Source of the DNA: CAWCDJ01 sp963796675
GTDB lineage: Bacteria; Acidobacteriota; Terriglobia; Bryobacterales; Bryobacteraceae
Reading direction: 5' to 3'
Assembly: GCA_963796675.1 (NCBI GenBank)
Contig: CAWCMS010000013.1
Location: 62,001-126,000 of the forward strand
DNA: 64,000 nt
The translations under genes were made by a program, and so were the position numbers. The number at the start of each line of letters is the position of its first letter. The first letter of the stretch is position 1. Of this stretch, positions 1 through 6,925 are shown piece by piece. The notes below the pieces were generated by a model. That model did not search any database. It saw only the letters and a list, made by a program, of their open reading frames with translations, and was not told the origin of the DNA.

Positions 1-530
1 CGATCATCTGGTTTTTCTCGGCAGGGTTCATCCGGACAAGAGTGTCCATCTGGCCATAGAAGTTGCGCACCTGAGCGGGTTGCCTCTGCTCATCGCGGGC
101 ATTATCCAGGACCGAACCTACTTCGGCGAGCAGGTGGAGCCTCACCTGGACCAGACGATCCTGTACGTGGGGCCGGTGGAAGTTCCGGTAAGAACGAGCT
201 GTTCGCAACTGCCCGGGCCCTGCTGCACCTGAACACCATCCCCGAAAAGATTCGGCCTTGTTCTGGCGGAAGCCAACGCTGCCGGAGTGCCGGTGGTCGC
301 CCTGGACCTCGGCTCGTGTCGCGAAGTGATCGTAGACGGGCAGACAGGATTTCTCGTCAACACTGTCCCCGAGGCGGTGCAGGCCCTCAATCGGTTGGGG
401 GAAATCGACCACACTGCGTGCCGTCGGGGCGTCCAACACTGCTTTTCGATTGAAACGATGGTTGAGGGTTACCAACTTACGAACGGGTTTGCCGGACAAT
501 TTTCGGGCTGGAAGCGAAGAGACAATCATG
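1..530 (+). pseudogene. GT4-family glycosyltransferase, C-terminal part, frameshifted
   Basis: The reading frame that begins at base 2 gives the GT-B core of a retaining GT4 glycosyltransferase (FLGRVHPDKS, then LYVGPVE). It shifts near 187, where KNELFATARALLHLNT follows, and shifts back near 250, where FGLVLAEANAAGVPVVALD follows. That last block is the nucleotide-sugar site with the E-x7-E spacing. The net frame is restored, so the two indels (one base missing, one A extra) compensate. The start lies outside the window. The stop is uncertain: the open frame runs on to 628 and overlaps the next gene, so a further indel near the end is likely. The next gene is a GH130 phosphorylase, which suggests mannoside or other glycoside metabolism. 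Either real decay or consensus error could explain the breaks. Confidence 0.6.
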
Positions 531-1396
531 ACGCAGGATATCGTCAGGCGGTATGCTCACAATCCCATCCTCACCAAAACCGACATTCCATACTCGGTAG
601 AAATTGTCCACAACGCGGCCGTTACTAAACATGGGAACGAATACATCATGTTATTCCGGTCCCATTTGCGAATTGGACGATCCGTCACCGGCCTGGCGCG
701 CAGCAACGACGGATTTCACTTTACCGCCAGCCCGAAACCCTTTCTGACTCCCGCCAGGGACGGACCCTTCGCTGCTTACGAAGAGTTCGGGGTCGAGGAT
801 CCGCGGATCACAGAAATGGATGGGGAATATCTCATCGCCTACAGTGCGTACTCGCGAAATGGCGTGCGGATCGCCCTGGCAAAGACTAAAGACTTCTGTC
901 AGGTGGAAAGGATCTCCCTTATCACAGAGGCGGACTATCGGAACGTGGTGATCTTTCCTGAAACATTCGACGGCCTCTATGCCCGGCTTGACAGGCCGCA
1001 TTCAGAGATCGCCCCGTGGTCCATCTGGATTTCGTATTCTCCGGATCTACGGTATTGGGGCGAATCCCAGCTCATCATGAGGCCGGAATCGTATCACTGG
1101 GACGAAATGAAGATCGGTCCCGGTGCGCCGCCGATCAAAACGGAACAGGGATGGCTTTCCATCTATCACGGTGTCTTCCAGACCATGAGCGGAGCGGTCT
1201 ACCGTTTGGGAGTGGCGCTACACGACCTGCGGAATCCGGCGAAGATCATTGGCGTAGGCGACTCGTGCATTTTGCAACCGCAAGATCCCCGGGGAAGTCA
1301 CTGGATATGTCCACAACGTGGTGTTCACCTGCGGCGCGGTTGCGGAGTGCCGGCAAAATGAGCTCTGGTACGAGTCTTGCGATGCAAGCCACATAG
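528..1396 (+). pseudogene. GH130 family glycoside phosphorylase/hydrolase, damaged C-terminus
   Basis: The product resembles GH130 enzymes (beta-1,4-mannooligosaccharide or mannosylglucose phosphorylases), five-bladed propeller enzymes that act on beta-mannosides with phosphate. Visible hallmarks are NPILT near the N-terminus, the FRSH and GLARSNDGFHF strands, and FGVEDPRIT, which carries the catalytic-region acid and Arg. The start is the ATG at 528 after a purine-rich stretch. Near 1290 a run of four G carries one extra base; after it the correct frame continues as GYVHNVVFTCGAVAE. The usual YYGAADT block is then garbled, and SLAMQAT runs to a TAG at 1394-1396, so about four codons also look lost. 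It adjoins the broken GT4 gene. Exact substrate cannot be told. Confidence 0.6.
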
Positions 1397-1440
1397 TGAA
1401 CGCTCAGGGGGAATTCCGAGAATCTTTGCCCGGCCATATT

Positions 1441-1483
1441 TTCGATAACTCAGCAGGTCGCCAGTTCGATCACGGCCGTGCCC
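1441..1483 (+). other. tRNA-like 3' half, degenerate
   Basis: The stretch resembles the right half of a tRNA: a variable-loop-like AGGTC, a T-arm-like GCCAGTTCGATC, then CGTGCCC in the place of a 3' acceptor strand. The T-stem pairs only partly and there is no matching 5' half or CCA. The reverse-strand reading (GRDRTGDLL) is the kind of translation seen opposite tRNA genes. I treat it as a remnant or chance similarity, not a functional tRNA. Confidence 0.3.
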
Positions 1484-1942
1484 TTTTGGGTCGCCCGCTC
1501 TCTGATTGGTCATCCTGCTGAGCAAGATGCCTTGAGCATTCGAGAGTCCCCCAAGAACTAAGAGACGCCCACGAAGTTGATGAAGCCAACCCTGATTCGG
1601 AGGCCCGCAGCATTGCCAGGGATTCATGACTGTGGGGATTACGAGAACTATTGTCCACATCCAAGGCTTTCACCCCCAGGCGAGAAGCCGAAAAACCGTC
1701 CACGTAGTCTGATTTTTCAATTCGGCGCCAGAGACGTAAGCATATGCTATGCATTCGAGAATCGCGAACGAGAGGCAAAGCGACTACAGACCGAGGCAAT
1801 AGCTTCGACCGTGGCAAAACCGTGACAAAACCCTGCACGTTGAAAGGACTTGGGAAAGCTTCGAGCGAAAAGCAGATTCCCCAAGTTATTGAAAACCTTG
1901 AAAGTGGAGGGAACCAAAAGGAGGTCTTGGAACCAGACACGG
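1484..1942. other. Region without a supported gene
   Basis: This stretch has lower GC than the rest of the window. It holds only short overlapping open frames with no recognisable domain, no good ribosome binding site and no codon bias like the neighbours. It lies between two tRNA pieces of opposite orientation. I see no clear repeat ends, integrase or promoter in it. Confidence 0.5.
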
Positions 1943-1984
1943 TGCGTGTGAAGCAGGCGCTCTAACCAACTGAGCTACGCGCCC
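1943..1984 (-). tRNA. tRNA-Val(CAC), 5' half only
   Basis: Read on the minus strand from 1984, the sequence gives a canonical acceptor 5' strand (GGGCGCG), D-arm (GCTC, AGTTGGTTA loop, GAGC), anticodon stem CCTGC and loop TTCACAC with anticodon CAC, then GCA of the 3' anticodon stem. Identity then stops abruptly: no T-arm or 3' acceptor strand follows. The gene is therefore cut within the anticodon stem, at the edge of a lower-GC segment. Anticodon-loop tRNA breakpoints are typical of tyrosine-integrase sites, but no integrase is in view. An assembly junction inside a repeated tRNA is the main alternative. Confidence 0.7.
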
Positions 1985-2033
1985 GAAGGGAAGGTGGTAC
2001 TCCCTCAGTCTACCCGATCTCGGGGCGGCGACG

Positions 2034-2651
2034 CTACTTGTCCCCTTCGTACGCAATCCGCAGCCAGCGCGTCACTTCCTCGTCGATCTCCGCGGCCGAT
2101 TCGATCCCGATTCGGTGCGTGATCCGGTCTCTCTTGGCGTAGCCGCCGGTATCGATCAGCCGGCCTTCCGCCTTGCGGGCGCCGAGCGCCAGACCGAGGT
2201 CGAGGCGGGTCCGCGTCGTGGGCTTGATCTGCGCGAACACGTGGTTGCGATACAGCGGGACGATCGTCTGGCACGGACACGCTGTCACATCCGCACCCAG
2301 GCCGAGGCCGAGCTCGAGCAGCGCGTCGTAGACCGGCCGCAGGGCATGCTTCGGGCCGGCGAACATCGCCTCCACGTATCCCTCGGCGGCCGTCCGGTAC
2401 GCTTCGGGACTCTCCATCTCGACGCCCTTGCCCTCCGTTCGCTCGGCGATCCAACGCGCGGAGTTCGTACCCAAGCCGTGCTGCTGCTTCAGCCACTCGA
2501 CGCGTTCCTTTTCCGTCCTCGGGCCGGATTTCTTCACCAGCACCAGCCACTCGTCAAGCGAACGGCCGCTCTTCTCTTTCAGGGTCGCCTGCCAGTTCTG
2601 CACCATCGCCACAGACGGATGCACACCGTAGATCGAGTTCTTCGCCGCCAT
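2034..2651 (-). CDS. DUF4287/DUF5655 domain protein
   Basis: A 205-aa soluble protein. The N-terminal part (MAAKNSIYGVHPSVAMVQNW, then SGRSLDEWLVLVKKSG) matches the DUF4287 pattern. The C-terminal half (GPKHALRPVYDALLELGLGL through LYRNHVFAQIKPTTRTRLDL) matches DUF5655, a small alpha/beta domain predicted to transport or bind an unknown ligand. The two domains commonly occur in one protein of soil bacteria. The length is normal and the start ATG is the first in frame. There are no membrane segments and no signal peptide. It is not obviously linked to the ETF genes beyond the same strand and a 22-base gap. The function is unknown. Confidence 0.75.
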   Translation of the reverse strand: MAAKNSIYGVHPSVAMVQNWQATLKEKSGRSLDEWLVLVKKSGPRTEKERVEWLKQQHGLGTNSARWIAERTEGKGVEMESPEAYRTAAEGYVEAMFAGPKHALRPVYDALLELGLGLGADVTACPCQTIVPLYRNHVFAQIKPTTRTRLDLGLALGARKAEGRLIDTGGYAKRDRITHRIGIESAAEIDEEVTRWLRIAYEGDK

Positions 2652-2673
2652 CCGGTCCAGCGTACCGCGGATC

Positions 2674-3684
2674 TTACGCCTTGAGCAGCCCGTTCAAATG
2701 CCGCATCACTTCGAAAGCGTCTGCTACGTAAACCACGTCAGCCTTGCCGCGCGCCCAACCGCAGTTGGCGTCGAGGTTGATGGCGCGGCGCTCGGTAATG
2801 AAGCGCCAGCCGACCACGTGCGGCTCCTCACCGTGGCAGCATGTCGAGAGGCCCTTCCGGTGACGCGGCGTCGAGCCGGTCTGGCCGATCTGGTTCAGGT
2901 GCGTCATGAAGCGGAGCACGGCCTCGCCTTCGCCGCTCAGGTCCACCAGCGACTTGCTGCCGCCCAGGGACGCCTGCGACGACCGCAGGAAACCCAGGAT
3001 CAGCGATTCCGCGTCCCCGGAGTGGATCGCGCCATCGGGCTGCTTCTTCGTCCAGCCGGCGCCGGCCACGAAGAGCAGTTTCGCGTCCGGCCGGATCGTC
3101 TGCTCGTCGGCCTTCGGTGCGCGCATTCCGGTGACCACCGTCCGCGTCGCCGGAGCCTCGACCGCTACGCGTTCCACGGTGACGGAGCCCGCCGCTCCTG
3201 CCCACGGCGTCACGCAGCCGGCATCGAGGAGGAGGATCCACGGCCGCTCGGAGCGCGTCAGCACCGCCTCCATCCGCTGCCGGTAGAACCAGCGGGTAAC
3301 CGCCGGAACACCGTTCGTTACGCTGATGCCGGTGGCGTGGGTATCCACGCGGCCACCGAGCCGCAACGCAACGCCGGGGAGGGCGCGAGCCCAACGCGAA
3401 GTCTCCGGGGCAATCACCACGGCTGAGCCCGCGGCTCGGCACAAGGCTTCGGCCGCTGCCGCATCCGTGGCGTAGCGAGGCTGCGCGAAGGCTTCGCCTT
3501 CCACCGCCAGGAACCGCGCCGCGCCGCATCCGGCAATGTGATCGGCGGCGGCCTGCACCGCGGCACCCACCAGCCCGACCGTCACTTCGCCGCCCAGAGC
3601 CAGAGCGGCCGACAGGGCCTCGAGCGCCGGCTTCGCCAGAGTGCCATCCGCTTCGGTGTGCGCCAATACCAGGATCGATTCCAC
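2674..3684 (-). CDS. etfA: Electron transfer flavoprotein alpha subunit, atypical
   Basis: A 336-aa FixB/EtfA homologue that would carry the FAD through which the ETF dimer passes electrons from acyl-CoA dehydrogenases to ETF:quinone oxidoreductase. The N-terminal domain (ILVLAHTEADGTLAKPALEA) is typical. The C-terminal FAD domain is divergent: GQTGSTPRHRKGLSTCC stands where EtfA proteins normally have a Ser-Pro-Lys-x-Tyr-x-x-x-GISGAIQH signature, and the adjacent segment HVVGWRFITERRAINLDAN replaces the AINKD region only in outline. It follows etfB with a one-base gap, so the two are co-translated. Call as ETF-alpha is fairly safe; canonical FAD handling is not. Confidence 0.8.
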   Translation of the reverse strand: MESILVLAHTEADGTLAKPALEALSAALALGGEVTVGLVGAAVQAAADHIAGCGAARFLAVEGEAFAQPRYATDAAAAEALCRAAGSAVVIAPETSRWARALPGVALRLGGRVDTHATGISVTNGVPAVTRWFYRQRMEAVLTRSERPWILLLDAGCVTPWAGAAGSVTVERVAVEAPATRTVVTGMRAPKADEQTIRPDAKLLFVAGAGWTKKQPDGAIHSGDAESLILGFLRSSQASLGGSKSLVDLSGEGEAVLRFMTHLNQIGQTGSTPRHRKGLSTCCHGEEPHVVGWRFITERRAINLDANCGWARGKADVVYVADAFEVMRHLNGLLKA

Positions 3685-3685
3685 G

Positions 3686-4498
3686 TTAGTCCTCCCGCAC
3701 CCACGCCGCGAGCTCGCGGGCGACCTCTTCGGCCGGCATGTTCCTGACGATGCGCGTTTCGCGCTGCTGCTTAGGCAGGCTCACCGAGGCGAAGCACAGT
3801 CCGCCCGGCGCCACCGCCGCTGCTTTAGCCTTCTGCAGCGCGGGCATGATGCCGCGCATGTTGGCCATGCCGACCTGCGGATTATTGCGCGGTTCCGCCA
3901 GGTGGCCGGTCGCCCACCCCAGGACCGCCGGCGGCTCCGAACACACGGAAACCTGGTGCCGGCCGCCTTCCACGCGCTCCAGCACTTCGAAGCTGCCGTC
4001 GTCGCGTACCGTGATCTGGTCGACGCCCTGGAACTGCTCGGTGATCCCCAACCGCTCGCCCACCATCTGCAACGTTGACCCCGAGCCGCGCGACGCCGAT
4101 TCCCATCCGCCGAATACCAGCAGGCGCGTGCGGTCCAACCCGGCGATGCCTTCGATTGCACCGGCGAGCGCGGCCGCCGTGCTGAAGGAATCCGCAAAGC
4201 CGGAGGCCGGCCCGTCCAAGGCCACCAGCTCGAAGGGCGCCTTCTGCCCCACGGTCATCATCACCTGCTGCAACTTGGCCTTGGGACCGAGGCTCACCAG
4301 CCAGACCTTGCTCCCGGAGATCTTGCGGGCCAGGTCGGCCGCTTCGAACAAAGCGTGCCCCGCCCAGGGGTCCAACACCGCGGGCAGCATCATTTCATTT
4401 TTCAGTGCGGGACCGCCGGGGCCGGTAACAGGCTCCAACGTCTGCAGCGGGTCCGGAACGATGCTTCCGCAAACCACGATTTGGAAAGGGGTACTCAT
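3686..4498 (-). CDS. etfB: Electron transfer flavoprotein beta subunit
   Basis: A 270-aa EtfB/FixA homologue, the partner of the following alpha subunit and normally the AMP-binding half of the ETF dimer. Typical segments are the N-terminal IVVCGSIVPDP, the central DPWAGHALFEAADLARK and the late recognition-loop-like region LAEPRNNPQVGMANMRGIMP. The start ATG has a GGAGG ten bases upstream. It opens an etfB-etfA pair transcribed away from the TPR-thioredoxin gene at 4640. The acyl-CoA dehydrogenase and quinone oxidoreductase that should use this ETF lie 2.4 kb away, also on the minus strand. Confidence 0.85.
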   Translation of the reverse strand: MSTPFQIVVCGSIVPDPLQTLEPVTGPGGPALKNEMMLPAVLDPWAGHALFEAADLARKISGSKVWLVSLGPKAKLQQVMMTVGQKAPFELVALDGPASGFADSFSTAAALAGAIEGIAGLDRTRLLVFGGWESASRGSGSTLQMVGERLGITEQFQGVDQITVRDDGSFEVLERVEGGRHQVSVCSEPPAVLGWATGHLAEPRNNPQVGMANMRGIMPALQKAKAAAVAPGGLCFASVSLPKQQRETRIVRNMPAEEVARELAAWVRED

Positions 4499-4639
4499 CT
4501 CGACAAGACCTCCAGTATAATCAGACTTGAAACTCCTTTTCTACTCATCTGTAGACGATATCCACAACTTTCGGATTTCAATCGCAGTAGAATAGGGAAC
4601 AACCCGGATCCCCCGTCGCAGTCCGTCGAAGGAGGCTTC

Positions 4640-6244
4640 ATGCTCGCTCGATTTGCCGTACTCGCACTGGCTGTTTCCGCGGCTCTGGCGCAAACGCCGG
4701 AGACCCCGCCGGACGTCAAGGCTTACACCCAAGCCAGCCGCACGATGGACCCGCAGAAGAAGATCGACTCGCTCGAGCAGTGGAAGAAGGACTTCCCCGA
4801 TAGCGATATGCACGATTCGGCGGACCAGCTGATTCTGGCCACACTGGCCAAGCATTTCCCCGATCAGCAGGACCGCATGCGCCACCTGGCCGCCCAGCTT
4901 TACCGCACGGCTTCAGAGAAAGAGCGCGGCTCAGTGGCGAACCGCATCGCGGGGAGCCTTCTCGATAACGGCGTCCTGCTGAAGGATGCCGAAAAGTACG
5001 CACGCAAGAGCGTGAATTCCCTGCAACTTGCCGCTTATGTGAAGGAGCAGACCGCGGCGGCCGAGAAGCGGAAGCAGAAACCCGACGCGGAAGAGATCAC
5101 GAAGCGATTCCGTGAGACCCGCGCCGCGCGTGTGGGTGTGCTGGGGCGGATCGAGGTTCGCCTGGGCCAGACGGCCAAGGCGCAGAAACTGCTCGAGGAG
5201 GCCCACACCGGCGACCCCGACCTCCCGGCGGTGAATGCAGCGTTAGGCGAGCTCGCTGCCAAGGCCGGGCAGGATCAGAAGGCGCTCGAATACCTGATCC
5301 CCGCCAGCCTCAGCGGCGCGGCGCCGGCGTCGGCCAACTCCGCGCTCGAGGCCATTTTCCGCAAGCAGCATAATGGATCGGCCGAGGGACTCCCGGCCAT
5401 GCTGGACGCGGAATATCACAAGCGGTTTCCGAATCCGGTCGCAGTCGAGCCCTACCATGCGGACGCGAAACGGTCGGACCGCATCGTGCTCGCCGAAGTT
5501 TTCACCGGCTCCGGCTGCCCGCCGTGCGCCGGCGCCGACCTCGCCTTCGATGCCGCCATGGAGCGCTACCCGCACGCCGATTTCGCTGTCCTGATGTACC
5601 ACCAGCACGTTCCGCGGCCCGACCCCATGAGCAATCCCGACACCCAGGCGCGCGCCAAAGAGTACGGCGTGAACGGCGTGCCCACTTACGCGATTGATGG
5701 CAAGAAGACCGTGGGCGGGGGCCCTCGCGACCAGGCAGAGAAGATCTTCAAGCGCTTCACCAAGGATGTGGAGGCGGATCTCGACACCCCAGCCGAGGCG
5801 CACTTTTCGGCCGACGCGAACGTCAGCGGCGGCGCGGTGGACGTGCGGGTCGCCGTCAAGGACGTGAAGAGCGAATCGAAGGACCTGAAGCTCGAAATCG
5901 TCCTGGTGGAGAAGGAACTGCGGTATGGCGGCGAAAACGGCATCCGCTTCCACCCGATGGTGGTCCGGGCGATCGATACCGAGCCGGTGAGCTCCGCGCA
6001 GGCCGTTCACCACCGCTTCGCCCTCGCCGAGATCAGCCAGGCGCTCCACCAGCATCTGGACACTTACGAAGCCGGAGGCCACCGCGGCGAGACGTTCCGG
6101 TTCTCTGAGAAGAAATACCAGATCGACCCGAACGACCTGGCCGTCGTAATTTTTGTGCAGGACGGCAAGACGCACCACGTGCTGCAGGCGGCCTATATCG
6201 ACCTCGCTGCGCACCATCCGGGAGAGACCGCCGAACTCCGATGA
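4640..6244 (+). CDS. Secreted TPR-like protein with thioredoxin-fold CPPC domain
   Basis: A 534-aa protein with a signal peptide (MLARFAVLALAVSAALAQ), a long alpha-helical, TPR-like N-terminal half (to about residue 260) and a thioredoxin-like domain starting near IVLAEVFTGSGCPPC. The redox pair is C293-C296, and VNGVPTYAIDG supplies the cis-proline loop. The C-terminal region (about 380-534) is beta-rich with no clear family. It should act in the periplasm as a thiol-disulfide protein. The ATG at 4640 is preceded by GGAGG at ideal spacing; the frame upstream of it is not coding. A TATAAT at 4516-4521 lacks a clear -35. The stop overlaps the next start as ATGA, so it is coupled to the DsbD-like gene. 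Confidence 0.75.
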   Translation: MLARFAVLALAVSAALAQTPETPPDVKAYTQASRTMDPQKKIDSLEQWKKDFPDSDMHDSADQLILATLAKHFPDQQDRMRHLAAQLYRTASEKERGSVANRIAGSLLDNGVLLKDAEKYARKSVNSLQLAAYVKEQTAAAEKRKQKPDAEEITKRFRETRAARVGVLGRIEVRLGQTAKAQKLLEEAHTGDPDLPAVNAALGELAAKAGQDQKALEYLIPASLSGAAPASANSALEAIFRKQHNGSAEGLPAMLDAEYHKRFPNPVAVEPYHADAKRSDRIVLAEVFTGSGCPPCAGADLAFDAAMERYPHADFAVLMYHQHVPRPDPMSNPDTQARAKEYGVNGVPTYAIDGKKTVGGGPRDQAEKIFKRFTKDVEADLDTPAEAHFSADANVSGGAVDVRVAVKDVKSESKDLKLEIVLVEKELRYGGENGIRFHPMVVRAIDTEPVSSAQAVHHRFALAEISQALHQHLDTYEAGGHRGETFRFSEKKYQIDPNDLAVVIFVQDGKTHHVLQAAYIDLAAHHPGETAELR

Positions 6245-6705
6245 AGACTCTGCTCTGTTTCGCCCTGTTGACCGCCGCCGCGGCCGCGCCCGAACCGGTC
6301 TCGTGGCAGGTGCGCACTGCTCCCGCGAAGCCCGTCAAGGCCGGGGCGCCGTTTACCGTCAAGCTCGCCGCCCACATTCAGGACGGCTGGCATCTCTACT
6401 CCATGAAGTCCGTGCCCGACGGCCCGATTCCGACGCGGATCTGGCTGGCGGAAGGTCAGCCGTTTCAGTTGGCCGGACGGGTGCAAGCCACCGAACCCCA
6501 GACGCTGCAGGATCCGAATTTCCAGATGGAGATCGGGATCTACGAAGGCGAGGCCGAATTCACCCTACCGCTGAAGGTGACGGCGGGGGCAGCGGCGGGA
6601 CCGGCCAAGGTGTCGATTCATACCTCGTACCAGACGTGCGATAACCGGGTGTGCCTGTCACCCAAGACGGTGAAGGTCGAAGTGCCTGTCACCATCGCAC
6701 GATAA
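6241..6705 (+). CDS. Stand-alone DsbD N-terminal-domain protein
   Basis: A 154-aa secreted protein with a signal peptide ending near AAAAAP. It has the immunoglobulin-like fold pattern of the DsbD N-terminal domain (PF11412-type): GWHLYS after the second strand, and a redox pair C133/C138 in SYQTCDNRVCLSP. In DsbD this domain receives electrons from the membrane domain and passes them to periplasmic thioredoxin-like partners. Here the membrane and C-terminal domains are absent. It overlaps the upstream CPPC thioredoxin gene by four bases, so the two probably form a redox pair; the source of electrons is not in the window. Confidence 0.8.
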   Translation: MKTLLCFALLTAAAAAPEPVSWQVRTAPAKPVKAGAPFTVKLAAHIQDGWHLYSMKSVPDGPIPTRIWLAEGQPFQLAGRVQATEPQTLQDPNFQMEIGIYEGEAEFTLPLKVTAGAAAGPAKVSIHTSYQTCDNRVCLSPKTVKVEVPVTIAR

Positions 6706-6724
6706 ACTGCATCCTGGGAGGCAG

Positions 6725-6814
6725 ATGTCCGACTTTTTGATTCTGATTCTGGTGGGCGTGGGCTACTTCGCGCTGATGAAGTGGGTGTTGCCGCGCCTGG
6801 GTATGCCCACTTGA
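6725..6814 (+). CDS. Small single-pass membrane protein, 29 aa
   Basis: A short frame, MSDFLILILVGVGYFALMKW then VLPRLGMPT, encodes one hydrophobic helix (about residues 4-17) followed by a basic end. A strong GGGAGG lies four bases before the ATG, and the gene starts 19 bases after the DsbD-like gene ends, in the same direction. Codon use fits the window. It may be a third member of the thioredoxin/DsbD operon. I recognise no family; its reality rests on the ribosome binding site, the position and the helix. Confidence 0.55.
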   Translation: MSDFLILILVGVGYFALMKWVLPRLGMPT

Positions 6815-6864
6815 ATGTCGAACTCCTGCGACGTCGCGGAGCGGCGTAAAGAAAAAGAGAAGGT

Positions 6865-6925
6865 AGGATAGACCTCCTGGTCTGTCCAGGCGAGCGCGAG
6901 CTCGCCCGCGCTTCGGCGGGAGCGT
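6865..6925. terminator. Three-hairpin cluster between convergent genes
   Basis: Three perfect small inverted repeats lie in a row: AGACC-TCCT-GGTCT (6870-6883), GGCGAGC-GCGA-GCTCGCC (6889-6906) and CCCGC-GCTTCG-GCGGG (about 6905-6920). They fill the gap between the small plus-strand gene and the minus-strand ETF-QO stop at 6925. No clear T-tract follows, so a bidirectional transcript end or 3' protector is inferred rather than a classic intrinsic terminator. It may also be a dispersed palindromic unit. Confidence 0.45.

Noticed and set aside
1470..1940. A 156-aa minus-strand open frame in the lower-GC segment
   Set aside because: No domain, no ribosome binding site, Ser/Arg-rich composition, and part of it is the reverse reading of a tRNA-like stretch.
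4516..4521. TATAAT as a promoter for the thioredoxin operon
   Set aside because: The hexamer is perfect but no -35 lies at the right distance, and it sits over the etfB ribosome binding region; kept only as a note.
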